DNA of 64,000 nucleotides from Saccharopolyspora indica (GCF_027853965.1 NZ_JAQGLB010000014.1:159172-223171), one strand, 5' to 3'; numbered from the stretch's first letter, positions 16,141 through 24,531 are shown. The notes: generated by a model not told the origin, from the letters alone. Made by a program: numbers and translations.

Positions 16141-16271
16141 TCCCTCGTGCCAACCTGGGTCCTGCTCAACCGCACCTCAGGGGACCGTGATGCAACCCAG
16201 CCACGAGCAACCGCAAAACGCGAGAACAATCCCCAGCGCAACCACCACTGAGAATCGCGGAGAGGCGGGAC
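16141..16271 (+). repeat. Dispersed repeat copy 3 (core 16159-16271)
   Basis: The core begins GTCCTGCTCAACCGCACC and ends GGAGAGGCGGGAC, matching copy 1 (which shares flanking GTGCCAAC too) and copy 2. The inner short ORF starts GTGATGCAACCCAGCCAC as usual, but one base is missing in the middle, so it no longer stops at the conserved TGA. The right end again provides the purine-rich sequence directly before a start codon (GTG 16279). Confidence 0.75.
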
Positions 16272-16278
16272 AGCGCGC

Positions 16279-16677
16279 GTGGCCGAACTTCCGGTGCTGA
16301 TCTACGACGGGGACTGCGGCTTCTGCACCCGCAGCGTCCGGTGGGCTGAGCGGCTGCCGGTGCGGATGCGCGTGCTGGCCTGGCAGGAGGCCGACCTCGC
16401 GGCCTACCGGACGACTCCGGACCGGGCGCGGCACGAGGTGCTGTGGGTGGCGTCGTCCGGGCGGGTCTTCGGCGGGGCGGCCGCGGTCGCCGAGCTGCTC
16501 AAGAGCTGCCGCCTGCCGTGGCCGGTCGCGGGCCTGGTGCTGTCCGCGCCGGTGGTGCGCACGCTGGCCGAGCTCGCCTACCGCGGGATCGCCGCGAACC
16601 GCTACCGGCTGCCCGGCGGCACTCCGGCGTGCCGGCTGCCGGAGGCGGAGCGCCCCGGCCGGTCGACCCGTCCCTGA
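16279..16677 (+). CDS. DUF393 / thiol-disulfide oxidoreductase DCC family protein
   Basis: A 132-residue protein with the DCC family signature YDGDCGFCTRSVRWAERLP at the N-terminus, giving a putative redox CxxC-like site (DCGFC). The middle is ADLAAYRTTPDRARHEVLWV with GRVFGGAAAVAELL; the C-terminus contains PVVRTLAELAYRGIAANRYRLPGG. Members are thioredoxin-like, with unknown partners. The GTG start lies 7 nt after the repeat end, whose GGAGAGG is the only ribosome-binding site. Confidence 0.85.
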   Translation: MAELPVLIYDGDCGFCTRSVRWAERLPVRMRVLAWQEADLAAYRTTPDRARHEVLWVASSGRVFGGAAAVAELLKSCRLPWPVAGLVLSAPVVRTLAELAYRGIAANRYRLPGGTPACRLPEAERPGRSTRP

Positions 16678-16680
16678 CCT

Positions 16681-16698
16681 TTTCGGCCTCGGCCGAAA
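16681..16698. terminator. Hairpin after the DCC gene
   Basis: TTTCGGCC and GGCCGAAA pair as a perfect 8-bp stem around TC, starting 3 nt after the stop codon. The loop of only two bases is tight, so in RNA the top pairs would open. Confidence 0.5.
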
Positions 16699-16910
16699 GT
16701 ACGAGGCGAGCCCTCCGCTTCCTGGCCGATCGGTCGACTCCGCCTGACAGATCGGCTGATCCGCTGAACCCCCGCCGCGCCATAGCTTGGACGTCGTCGG
16801 GGGTCGACAAGGGCCGGTTCTCCCGTTCCAGGGGATCGACGGGTGAACCGGCCCGCAGCGAGATTGGTGCGTCTTGGCACCAAGCGGTTGGGAAGCACGA
16901 GGTGGCCGAG

Positions 16911-17939
16911 ATGTACGGCAAGGCGTTCGCACCGGAGTTCCAGGGGGCGCTCCGGAACCTGTCGGTGAACACGAACTACGAGGACGCGCTGGCGCAGGCC
17001 CGCGCGGAGGTGGAACGCGCGACGGAGGAGGACAACGGTCTGGCGCTCGCCCAGGCGCGGCTGGTCGAGTCCGAGGCGTGCCGGCGGTTGGGCCGGATCG
17101 CCGAGGCCGACGCGGCCTGGCGCGCCAGCTTCCGGGCGGCCAAGGCGGCGGACGAACCGGGTGCGATGGCGTGGGCGCTGTGGAACGGCGGCACCCTGGC
17201 CCGGCAGCGCGGGCAGATGACGGCCGCGCTGCGCTGGCTCGGCCTCGCCCGCGATGCGGCGACCCGGGCCGGTGACATCGTGGCGCTGGGGTACTCGGTG
17301 GCGGGGATCGCCGAGACGCTGCGGATCCGCGGTGACTACGCGGAAGCCCGCGACCTGCACGAGAAGCTGCTGGCCGAGGCGCGCAAGCGCGGGGAGACCA
17401 GGCACACGGTGTGGGCGCTGGAAGGGCTGGCGCAGCTCGACCGGAACGCGGGCGACCTGGACGCGGCGTGGGAGCGCTTCTCCGAGGCCGCGCAGATCGC
17501 CGAGGGCGGCGGCGACGAGCGGGGGCTCGCCTGGGCGCTGCGCGGTATGGCCGACGTGCTGTCGTTGCGCGGGGAGCACGACGAGGCGTTGCGCCTGCTG
17601 GCAGAGGGCGAGAAGATCTGCCGCCGCATGGATCTGTCCAGCGCGCTGGCCTACAACCGGAAGATGCGCGGCAACATCCTGTTCCGCGCCTGCTGGTACG
17701 GCGAGGCGACTCGCACCTACGAGGAGGCGCAGAAGATGTTCCGCGCCATCAACGAACCGCGCGGTGCGGCGCTGGCCGAGCTGGGCTTGTTGAAGAGCCG
17801 CGACAAGCTGGGCCGGCCACGGCCGGCCACCGAGCGCGACCTGATCGCCCTCCGGGACACATTGGACACCCGGGAGCTGCGGCACACCAGGAAGATGGTG
17901 CAGGACGCGCTGGACGAGCTGTTGGAGCTGGTTGCATGA
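16911..17939 (+). CDS. Tetratricopeptide repeat protein
   Basis: A 342-residue all-helical TPR protein. About six to seven 34- to 40-residue repeats are visible, for example ALWNGGTLARQRGQMTAALR, AGIAETLRIRGDYAEARDLH, GLAQLDRNAGDLDAAWERF, GMADVLSLRGEHDEALRLL and GNILFRACWYGEATRTYEEA. There is no signal peptide, membrane helix or effector domain, so it is a cytoplasmic protein-protein adaptor of unknown partner. A GTG at 16902 in the same frame is an equally possible start. It follows the DCC gene after 230 nt. Confidence 0.75.
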   Translation: MYGKAFAPEFQGALRNLSVNTNYEDALAQARAEVERATEEDNGLALAQARLVESEACRRLGRIAEADAAWRASFRAAKAADEPGAMAWALWNGGTLARQRGQMTAALRWLGLARDAATRAGDIVALGYSVAGIAETLRIRGDYAEARDLHEKLLAEARKRGETRHTVWALEGLAQLDRNAGDLDAAWERFSEAAQIAEGGGDERGLAWALRGMADVLSLRGEHDEALRLLAEGEKICRRMDLSSALAYNRKMRGNILFRACWYGEATRTYEEAQKMFRAINEPRGAALAELGLLKSRDKLGRPRPATERDLIALRDTLDTRELRHTRKMVQDALDELLELVA

Positions 17940-18143
17940 CACGAGACCGGTCCGACCGCTGACCACGATCGGCGATCGGTCCGCAGAACGGGGCTGCGGA
18001 TCGATCGCACCGGTCGTGAACGTGGGCGCGACGACGAACAGGCCACGCTGCGAAGGCGCCGCATGCGGTGTGGGAGCCGAGCTGGTGCTGTTGAGCGGGA
18101 AGGTTCGCCGGGGAGAAGATTCCTGCCCGATAGCCTGCAAGAC

Positions 18144-18941
18144 GTGATCAACGCACCTGGGGTTTCCGGCGATGTGGACGTTGCGATCGCTGGGGCGCGT
18201 GCCGGCGCGGACGTGGTTCGCAGCATGTGCGGTCAGCGGCTCGACCACATCGACAAGGGCGCCGGGGACTTCGCCACCACCGCCGATGTGGAGGCAGAGA
18301 GGGCGATCCTCGACGTCATCGGTGCTGCGCGGCCCGACGACGCGGTGCTCGGTGAGGAAAGCGGTCGGCGGGGCGCCGTCGACGCCGGGCGGCAGTGGCT
18401 GGTGGATCCCTTGTGCGGCACGCTGAACTACGCCGTCGGCACCATGCTGGTGGCCGTCAACGTGGCGCTGCGCGATGGGGCGGCGGCGGTGGCCGACCCG
18501 TTCAGCGGTGAGGTCTTCTTCACCGACGGTGCGACCTCCTGGGTGCGCAACGCCGGGAGCGATGCGAGGCTGACGCCCACGCCCGCCACGCGGTTGGTGG
18601 ACGTCAACCTGGATCCGCCGTTCCCGAGCGCACCCGGATTCCGGGCCGTGGATCTGCTGTCGAACCCCGACTTCGTCGAGCACTTCCGGCCGCGGGTGGT
18701 GTCGACGACGCTCGCGCTGGCCTGGGTCGCAGCGGGCAAGCGAGCCGCGTACGTCACCGATGGCGGCGACCTGTCCAGGAGCGTGCACTTCGCCGCCGGT
18801 ATCGCGTTGTGCCGGGCTGCGGGCTGCACCGTCACCGGGGTGGACGGTGCCCCGGTCGGCGAGACGGGCCGCGGGCTCGTGGTCGCTGCCGACGACGAGA
18901 CCCACGGGCTGCTGATGTCGATGATCCGCAGCCGAAGTTAG
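18144..18941 (+). CDS. Inositol monophosphatase-fold protein, probably inactive
   Basis: A 265-residue IMPase-fold protein. The family pattern is there (GAGDFATTADVEAERAILDVI, VLGEESGRR), but the metal and catalytic motif WxxDPIDGT reads WLVDPLCGTLNY, with Cys in place of the second Asp. The C-terminal WDxAAG motif reads VHFAAG. Both changes should damage magnesium binding and catalysis, so a sugar-phosphate binding or regulatory role is more likely. The GTG at 18144 follows TAGCCT by 7 nt, a typical leaderless start. Compare the intact paralogue at 54638-55411. Confidence 0.75.
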   Translation: MINAPGVSGDVDVAIAGARAGADVVRSMCGQRLDHIDKGAGDFATTADVEAERAILDVIGAARPDDAVLGEESGRRGAVDAGRQWLVDPLCGTLNYAVGTMLVAVNVALRDGAAAVADPFSGEVFFTDGATSWVRNAGSDARLTPTPATRLVDVNLDPPFPSAPGFRAVDLLSNPDFVEHFRPRVVSTTLALAWVAAGKRAAYVTDGGDLSRSVHFAAGIALCRAAGCTVTGVDGAPVGETGRGLVVAADDETHGLLMSMIRSRS

Positions 18942-19111
18942 GGCACGGCTTCCGCTCGGCTCGGTCATCCCGCGAATCGGGTGGACCTGCCGTCCCAGCC
19001 TCGTCGCTGACCCGTGCATGCTCACAGCGTCGGGGCGCGAGCGCGCCCGGATGACGGGAGTTGCGGCTCGGCAGCTGCACCGCTGTGGAGAGCCTGATGC
19101 TTCCGGAATGG

Positions 19112-19804
19112 TCAACCGGTGATTTTCGCCGCTGCCGCGCGGAGTTTCGCGCCCGCGTCGCCGATCAGCGGGTCGCCGTGGCCGAAGCAGGCGATCTCGG
19201 TGCCGAGTTCGGCGAGGCGGCGGAACGACTCGATCGCCTTCGCGCGGTCCACGTTGAACACGCCGAGCATGAGCTCGTCGACGTTGGCGATGGTGTCCCC
19301 TGCGAACAGGACTTCGCTCCTCGGCAGGTGAATCGCGACGCTCCCGTCGGTGTGCCCGGGGATGGAGAGCACGCGGGCACCGCCGCCGAAGTCGAGCACG
19401 TCGCCTTCGGCGATCTCCTGGTCGACGGGGCAGGGCGGGTTCGGCGGCACGTTCGAGGCGATGCTGTCGAACAGCGGCCTCTCCCAGTCGAGCAGCACCG
19501 GGGGCGGCATGGGGCGCTCGCCCCGGATGGCGGCGGCGTCGCCGGCGTGCGCCAGCACCGGTGCACCGGTGGCCGCGCGGAGTTCCGCAGCGGATCCCGC
19601 GTGGTCTTGGTGGCCGTGGGTGATGACGATCCGGTCGAGGTCGGCGTCGAGCTCGGTCAGCAGGGCGGTGATGGCCGGGCCGGAGCCGACGATGCCGGTG
19701 TCGACGAGGGTCGCGGAACGTCCGTCCAGCCACAGGTAGGCCTGGCCGAATTCGGGTCGAAGGCAGTACAGGCCGGGTACGACGAGGTCGACGTCCATTC
19801 CCAC
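19112..19804 (-). CDS. MBL-fold metallo-hydrolase
   Basis: A 230-residue metallo-beta-lactamase fold hydrolase with a complete dinuclear site: ITHGHQDHAGSA (HxHxDH), SIPGHTDGS, LFAGDTIANV and a C-terminal CFGHGDPL. Members include glyoxalase II-like thioesterases, lactonases and many unknowns; nothing here picks the substrate. The ATG at 19804 is used; another ATG is two codons in. It is convergent with the IMPase-fold gene (170-nt gap) and divergent from the leader of the glycosyltransferase. Confidence 0.83.
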   Translation of the reverse strand: MGMDVDLVVPGLYCLRPEFGQAYLWLDGRSATLVDTGIVGSGPAITALLTELDADLDRIVITHGHQDHAGSAAELRAATGAPVLAHAGDAAAIRGERPMPPPVLLDWERPLFDSIASNVPPNPPCPVDQEIAEGDVLDFGGGARVLSIPGHTDGSVAIHLPRSEVLFAGDTIANVDELMLGVFNVDRAKAIESFRRLAELGTEIACFGHGDPLIGDAGAKLRAAAAKITG

Positions 19805-19875
19805 ACGCTAGGCGCGAATCGGGTTGTGGTGGGTCCGTTTCGTCGCGGGCGAACGGATCGCCGCCGGGCTCGCGG

Positions 19876-19913
19876 AAAAGGGTGCGACAACGAGTCGTGG
19901 GATGCGTTAGCCT
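19876..19913 (+). promoter_or_regulatory. Promoter with WhiB7-like AT-rich box
   Basis: AAAA (19876-19879) lies 3 bp upstream of a -35-like TGCGAC (19883-19888), and TAGCCT (19908-19913) is the -10. An AT-rich box 3 bp before the -35 is the arrangement described for WhiB7/WblC-dependent promoters of antibiotic-response genes. The start point would fall on the leader ATG at 19920. The assignment is inferred from layout. Confidence 0.45.
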
Positions 19914-19919
19914 GACCGC

Positions 19920-19946
19920 ATGATGCAGACGCCGCTCTACCTCTGA
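19920..19946 (+). CDS. Putative leader peptide of the glycosyltransferase gene
   Basis: An 8-residue ORF, MMQTPLYL, starts where the promoter's transcript should start, so it would be a leaderless uORF. It is followed by about 260 nt of untranslated RNA with hairpins before the macrolide-type glycosyltransferase. Drug-responsive leader peptides of macrolide-resistance genes have this size and placement. The peptide does not match a stalling motif I can name, so the role is inferred. Confidence 0.45.
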   Translation: MMQTPLYL

Positions 19947-20090
19947 TCTCGCTCGCGATGCCGGCACCGCGCGGCGGATTCGTCCCGCCCGCTCAGCCGC
20001 GCATTCTCGCGCGCCCACATCGATCCGGCTCGACGGTGTTCTCCGTCGGCTGATCCACACCTCCGTGCTGTGCTCGCACGCCGCGAGCAG

Positions 20091-20185
20091 GCTCCGGCTG
20101 CTCGAAGCCGGAGCGACGTGAGGTTCTCGCCTGGGCGCGATCACCGACATCGTTGAGCCGTCCCTCGTTGCGGCGAGGGCATTTT
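20091..20185 (+). promoter_or_regulatory. Attenuator-like hairpins in the glycosyltransferase leader
   Basis: Hairpin 1 (20091-20114) pairs GCTCCGGCT with AGCCGGAGC. Hairpin 2 (20162-20179) pairs CCCTCG with CGAGGG and is followed by CATTTT, a terminator-like run that is rare in this GC-rich window. Hairpin 2 ends 11 nt before the AGGAGC ribosome-binding site. The layout fits transcription attenuation controlled by translation of the upstream uORF. Confidence 0.5.
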
Positions 20186-20205
20186 CGATCAGGAGCAGTC
20201 AGCAG

Positions 20206-21387
20206 ATGGCCAATTCTGCCCAGCACGCGCACCGCGCCGAGCCCGCGCACATCGGGTTCTTCACCATTCCGGCGCACGGGCACATCAATCCGACGCTCGG
20301 CCTGGTCACCGAGTTGGTGAACCGCGGTCACCACGTGTCCTACGCGGTGACCGACCCGTTGGCCGAGCTGGTCGCCGAGGCCGGGGCCACGCCGGTCCGC
20401 TACACCTCGACGCTGCCCGGCTCTCCCACCGCCACCCGCCAGGAGTGGCCGGACGAGGAGGTCGAGGCGAGGTTGATGTTCCTGGAGGAGACGAAGACGG
20501 TCCTGCCGCAGCTCGAACAGGCATACGCGGCGAACCGGCCCGACCTCGTCGTCTACGACCTCCCGGACTTCCTCGCGCTGGCCGAGAAGTGGGGCGCTCC
20601 GGAACTCCAGCTGTGCCCGACGCACGTCTACACCCCGGGGCTGGAGTCCGTCCTGGACATGACCCCGACCCCCGAGAAGGCAGCGGTGGTGGACGCTTAT
20701 GACGCGTACTTCGCCGAGCAGGGCCTGACCTTGCGGGAGAAGGACTTCATGCACCCGCGCCGCTGCATCGTGACCCTTCCGCGGAGCTTCCAGTACTTCG
20801 GGGACCAGGCGGCGGACGCTTACACGTTCGTCGGTCCGATGCTGACCGACCGGGCCTTCCAGGGGGACTGGCAGGCACCGGACGACCGGCCGGTCCTGGT
20901 GATCTCGCTGGGTTCGGCCTACAACGACCGCCTGGACTTCTACCGCACGTGCCTGCGCGCGTTCGCCGATCTCGACTGGCACGTGGTGCTGTCGGTCGGG
21001 AAGGCGGTCGACCCGGCGGAGCTCGGTGAGGTTCCGGCGAACTTCGAGGTGCACCAGTGGATTCCGCAGGTCCGGGTGCTGTCCCAGGCCAGCGCGTTCA
21101 TCACGCACGCCGGGATGGGCGGCACGATGGAGGGACTGCACCACGGGGTCCCGCTGATCGCGGTGCCGCAGGCCGTCGACCAGTTCATGAACGCGGCCCG
21201 GATCGAGGAACTCGGCCTGGGCGTGCAGCTGGACGGTGCGACGGCCACCCCGGAGCAGCTGCGCGCCGCGCTGGAGAAGGTCACCTCGGATGAGGCGATC
21301 CAGAACCGGGTGGCTGACATGCAGCGCGAGATCGAGGAGGCCGGCGGTCTGGCGCGGGCCGTCGAGATCGTCGAAGCGCTGCTGTGA
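20206..21387 (+). CDS. Macrolide-inactivating-type UDP-glycosyltransferase (OleD/Mgt family)
   Basis: A 393-residue GT-B glycosyltransferase of family GT1. The acceptor domain begins IGFFTIPAHGHINPTLGLV with the catalytic His of the family in the PAHGH loop. The donor-binding signature is THAGMGGTMEGLHHGVPLI, followed by AVPQAVDQFMNA. Relatives attach glucose to the desosamine 2'-OH of macrolides and inactivate them, or glycosylate other small aglycones; in a producer it could be self-protection. ATG with AGGAGC upstream. The leader region suggests drug-induced expression. Acceptor specificity cannot be read from sequence. Confidence 0.85.
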   Translation: MANSAQHAHRAEPAHIGFFTIPAHGHINPTLGLVTELVNRGHHVSYAVTDPLAELVAEAGATPVRYTSTLPGSPTATRQEWPDEEVEARLMFLEETKTVLPQLEQAYAANRPDLVVYDLPDFLALAEKWGAPELQLCPTHVYTPGLESVLDMTPTPEKAAVVDAYDAYFAEQGLTLREKDFMHPRRCIVTLPRSFQYFGDQAADAYTFVGPMLTDRAFQGDWQAPDDRPVLVISLGSAYNDRLDFYRTCLRAFADLDWHVVLSVGKAVDPAELGEVPANFEVHQWIPQVRVLSQASAFITHAGMGGTMEGLHHGVPLIAVPQAVDQFMNAARIEELGLGVQLDGATATPEQLRAALEKVTSDEAIQNRVADMQREIEEAGGLARAVEIVEALL

Positions 21388-21394
21388 CCGCACT

Positions 21395-21432
21395 GCGGTC
21401 CACCCGCCGGTTCACTCCGGCGGGTGGACCGC
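21395..21432. terminator. Hairpin terminator of the glycosyltransferase gene
   Basis: GCGGTCCACCCGCCGG and CCGGCGGGTGGACCGC form a perfect 16-bp stem with a 6-nt loop, 8 nt after the stop codon. Confidence 0.8.
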
Positions 21433-21536
21433 GCGGACCGGTGCGACCGCTCTCAGCTGGGGGTATCCACTGCGGTTGTGACCGCACGCGGATGTTCTGT
21501 TTCCCGCCGCCCCCGGCAGCCGCTTACGGTCGGAGC

Positions 21537-21555
21537 ACGACCTCAACCAGGTCGT
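21537..21555. promoter_or_regulatory. Small inverted repeat upstream of SDR gene
   Basis: ACGACCT and AGGTCGT form a perfect 7-bp inverted repeat around CAACC, 37 nt before the SDR start. It could be a TetR- or LysR-type operator, but nothing links it to a regulator. Confidence 0.3.
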
Positions 21556-21591
21556 CTGACCAGCAGTGATGCCGGAAGGGGCGGGAGAACC

Positions 21592-22347
21592 ATGACGGAG
21601 CGGAGCCTGCGGGGCAAGGTCGCGGTCATCGGCGGCGGGGGCAAGAACCTGGGCGGCCTGCTGTCCAAGGCCTTCGCGGACGAGGGCGCGAAGGTCGTCG
21701 TGCACTACAACAGCGACGCGTCCGCCGCCGAGGCGGAGAAGACCGTCAACGCGGTGCGGGAGGCCGGCTCCGAGGCGATCCCGGTGCAGGGCGACCTGAC
21801 GCAGGTCGGCGAGGTGCGACGGCTGTTCGACGCCGCGGTGGACACCTTCGGCGGGGTCGACGTCGCGGTGAACACGACCGGGATGGTGCTGCGCAAACCG
21901 ATCCTGGAGACCTCCGAGGAGGAGTTCGACCGCATGTTCGCGGTCAACGCGAAGGCGGCGTACTTCTTCATCCAGGAGGCGGGGCGCCGGCTCAACGACG
22001 ACGGCAAGATCATCAGCCTGGGCACTTCGCTGCTCGCGGCGTTCACCGACGGCTACTCCACCTACGCCGGGGGCAAGGCGCCGCTGGAGCACTTCACCCG
22101 CGCCGCGGCCAAGGAGTTCGCCGACCGCCGGATCTCGGTGAACGTGGTAGCGCCGGGGCCGATGGACACGCCGTTCTTCTACCCGCAGGAGACCCCGGAA
22201 CGGGTCGAGTTCCACCGGTCCCAGGGCATGGGCAACCAGCTCACCCGCATCGAGGACATCGTCCCGGTGATCAAGTTCCTGGCCACCGACGGCTGGTGGT
22301 TCACCGGGCAGACGATGTTCCCGAACGGCGGCTACACCACCCGGTGA
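21592..22347 (+). CDS. SDR family oxidoreductase
   Basis: A 251-residue classical short-chain dehydrogenase. The cofactor loop is VAVIGGGGKNLGG, a less usual form of TGxxxGIG. The catalytic Ser is in IISLGTSLL and the Tyr-Lys pair in YSTYAGGKAPLEHF (YxxxK). VNVVAPGPMDTPF is the family PG motif. HYNSD after beta-2 suggests NADP or NAD use but does not settle it. ATG at 21592 with GGGGCGGGAG upstream. It sits alone between two terminators. Substrate unknown. Confidence 0.85.
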   Translation: MTERSLRGKVAVIGGGGKNLGGLLSKAFADEGAKVVVHYNSDASAAEAEKTVNAVREAGSEAIPVQGDLTQVGEVRRLFDAAVDTFGGVDVAVNTTGMVLRKPILETSEEEFDRMFAVNAKAAYFFIQEAGRRLNDDGKIISLGTSLLAAFTDGYSTYAGGKAPLEHFTRAAAKEFADRRISVNVVAPGPMDTPFFYPQETPERVEFHRSQGMGNQLTRIEDIVPVIKFLATDGWWFTGQTMFPNGGYTTR

Positions 22348-22355
22348 CCGGCTTG

Positions 22356-22397
22356 GGTGCGGCAGGCGGCCCGGGGGAGGAGGCCGCCTGCCGCACC
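22356..22397. terminator. Hairpin terminator after SDR gene
   Basis: GGTGCGGCAGGCGGCC and GGCCGCCTGCCGCACC pair perfectly over 16 bp with a 10-nt loop, 9 nt after the SDR stop codon. Confidence 0.8.
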
Positions 22398-22437
22398 GGA
22401 TGTCCGAGCACGATCGGGTGGCGCGGAGGAGGTACTG

Positions 22438-23616
22438 GTGGTGAACCCGGCGAAGATCCGGTGGCGGGCGATGCGGGGGCGGGACCCGGACGAGGAGCAC
22501 CGCGTCTCGACGCCGCTGGAGCTGTTCTTCGACCTGTGCTTCGTGGTGGCGGTGGGGCAGGCGGCCGCCCAGCTGCACCACGCGCTGGACGAGGGGCATC
22601 TCGGCAGCGGGCTCGTCGGGTACCTGGCGGTGTTCTTCGCGATCTGGTGGGCGTGGATGAACTTCACCTGGTTCGCCTCGGCCTACGACACCGACGACGT
22701 GCTCTACCGGCTGCTCACGCTGTTGCAGATGGCCGGGGTGCTGGTGCTGGCGGCCGGGGTGCCCGCCGCGTTCGAGCACTACGACTTCACCGTCGTGGTC
22801 ATCGGCTACGTGCTGATGCGGATCGGGATGATCTGCCAGTGGTTGCGGGCCGCCGTCGAACACCCGGAGGGCCGGGCCACCACGCTGCGCTACGCGGCCG
22901 GGATCGCCGTGGTCCAGGTGGGGTGGATCGCGCGGCTGTGGGCACCGGGCACCTGGGCCTACCTCACCTTCGTGGTGCTGGTGGCCGCCGAACTGGCGGT
23001 CCCGGCCTGGGCCGAGGCCCGCGGCCGGGCCACTCCCTGGCACCCGGAGCACATCGCGGAGCGGTACGGCCTGTTCACCATCATCGTGTTCGGCGAGGTC
23101 GTGCTCGGTTCGCTCGCCGCCGTGCAGTCGGCGTTGACCGAGTTCGGGGTGTCGGCTTCGCTGATCCTGATCGCGGCCGGTGGCCTCGTCATCGTCTTCG
23201 TCCTGTGGTGGATCTACTTCACCGGCGGGGAGGCGCGCTTGAAGAACCTGCGCGTCGCGTTGACCTGGGGCTACGGTCACGTCGTGGTGTTCGCTTCGAT
23301 CGCGGCGCTCGGGTCCGGCATCGAGGTGGCCGTGGACACCGCCGGGCACCGCTCGCACGTCGGAGAGCAGGCTGCCGCGTTCGCCGTCGCGGTGCCGGTC
23401 GCCCTGGTCCTGATCGCGCTGGGCGCGCTGCACCGCCTGGCGAACACGGGCGCGGTGCGGAGCTCGGCGTTCGTCGCGGCCGGTGCGGTCGTGGTGCTCG
23501 CGCTGCCGTTCAGCACGCCGCTGCTCGGTCTGGGCGGAGCGGTGGTGGGAATGGCGGTGGCGACCGCTGCGACCCTGGTCGTCAACCACACCGGCGCCGT
23601 GGAAAGCAGGTCGTGA
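22438..23616 (+). CDS. Low temperature requirement protein A (LtrA) family membrane protein
   Basis: A 392-residue integral membrane protein with about ten hydrophobic helices. The family start is HRVSTPLELFFDLCFVVAVGQ, with the conserved LELFFDL motif. IWWAWMNFTWFASAYDTDD and ERYGLFTIIVFGEVVLGSL follow, both typical of LtrA. The Listeria founder gene was linked to growth at low temperature; the biochemical role is unknown. GTG at 22438 after GGAGGAGG; the next codon is also GTG. Its stop is 1 nt before the LysR start, so the two form one unit. Confidence 0.87.
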   Translation: MVNPAKIRWRAMRGRDPDEEHRVSTPLELFFDLCFVVAVGQAAAQLHHALDEGHLGSGLVGYLAVFFAIWWAWMNFTWFASAYDTDDVLYRLLTLLQMAGVLVLAAGVPAAFEHYDFTVVVIGYVLMRIGMICQWLRAAVEHPEGRATTLRYAAGIAVVQVGWIARLWAPGTWAYLTFVVLVAAELAVPAWAEARGRATPWHPEHIAERYGLFTIIVFGEVVLGSLAAVQSALTEFGVSASLILIAAGGLVIVFVLWWIYFTGGEARLKNLRVALTWGYGHVVVFASIAALGSGIEVAVDTAGHRSHVGEQAAAFAVAVPVALVLIALGALHRLANTGAVRSSAFVAAGAVVVLALPFSTPLLGLGGAVVGMAVATAATLVVNHTGAVESRS

Positions 23617-23617
23617 C

Positions 23618-24490
23618 GTGGGACTGGACCTGCACAAGCTCGGGCATCTCGTCGCGGTGGCGGAGGAGGGCAGCTTCACCCGCGCCGCGGCGCGCCTGCA
23701 CCTGTCCCAGCAGGCGCTGTCCACCTCGATCCGCGCGCTCGAACGCGAAGTCGGCGTCGACCTGCTCGAACGCACCACCACCGGCGTGACCGTGCTGCCC
23801 GCCGGTGAGGCGCTGCTCGCCGATGCGCGCGTGCTAGAGGGCGTGGCCCGTTCGGCGCTGCAACGGGCGCGGCGGATCGGTCGTGGTGAGTCGGAGGTGT
23901 TGTGCATCGGGCACACGCCTGCCGTCACCGGCGACGAGGTCACCGCGCTGCTCCGCCGAGCGCACGCCGATCACCCGGATCTGGCCACCGACGTCAACCA
24001 GCGGTACCCGGCCGAGCTCGCGGAGCAGCTGCTCGCCGGCGAGCTCGACCTGGGGCTGTGCCGCGCGATGACCCCGGCCCACGGCCTGAACCGCGTCACG
24101 CTCGTCCACCAGCGGCTCCAGATCGCGGTTTCCGCGGAGCACCGCTTCGCCGACCGGGACGTGGTGGAGCTGACCGAGCTGGCCGACGAGACGATCGTCG
24201 TGTGGGGCCATCCCGGTCGTTCCGGCTACACCGACCTGCTCGTCGAGCACTGCAGGCAGGCCGGGTTCGAGCCGCGCACGCACCGCAACCCCATCCAGGG
24301 CACTCCGCCGGTCACGGCGGTCCTCGGCACCGGTGACATCGCGTTCGTGACCGCCGAGCCCGGCCCGGCAGCCAACGGGAAGGTCCAGGTCGTCGCGCTC
24401 CGGCCGCTGATCGAGGTGCCGCTGCACGCCCTGTGGCCCGCGCACACGACCTCCGACGCTCGCCACGCCTTCCTGAACACCTTCAGCTGA
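23618..24490 (+). CDS. LysR family transcriptional regulator
   Basis: A 290-residue LTTR. The winged helix-turn-helix is HKLGHLVAVAEEGSFTRAAARLHLSQQALSTSIRALEREVGVDLLER split over residues 6-53, the textbook LysR pattern. The effector-binding domain (about 90-285) includes LCIGHTPAVTGDEVTALL and LTELADETIVVWGHPG. The GTG at 23618 comes 1 nt after the ltrA-type stop. LysR regulators usually control a divergent neighbour, but here the gene runs with LtrA, so the target is unclear. Confidence 0.87.
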   Translation: MGLDLHKLGHLVAVAEEGSFTRAAARLHLSQQALSTSIRALEREVGVDLLERTTTGVTVLPAGEALLADARVLEGVARSALQRARRIGRGESEVLCIGHTPAVTGDEVTALLRRAHADHPDLATDVNQRYPAELAEQLLAGELDLGLCRAMTPAHGLNRVTLVHQRLQIAVSAEHRFADRDVVELTELADETIVVWGHPGRSGYTDLLVEHCRQAGFEPRTHRNPIQGTPPVTAVLGTGDIAFVTAEPGPAANGKVQVVALRPLIEVPLHALWPAHTTSDARHAFLNTFS

Positions 24491-24502
24491 GCACCGGCGA
24501 TC

Positions 24503-24531
24503 TTGGCTTTCCGCGCACCGGCCGCTATACC
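24503..24531 (+). promoter_or_regulatory. SigA-type promoter of the mutarotase operon
   Basis: TTGGCT (24503-24508) and TATACC (24526-24531) are spaced by 17 bp. The transcript would have a leader of about 185 nt before the mutarotase start; I see no clear riboswitch fold in it. Confidence 0.55.
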
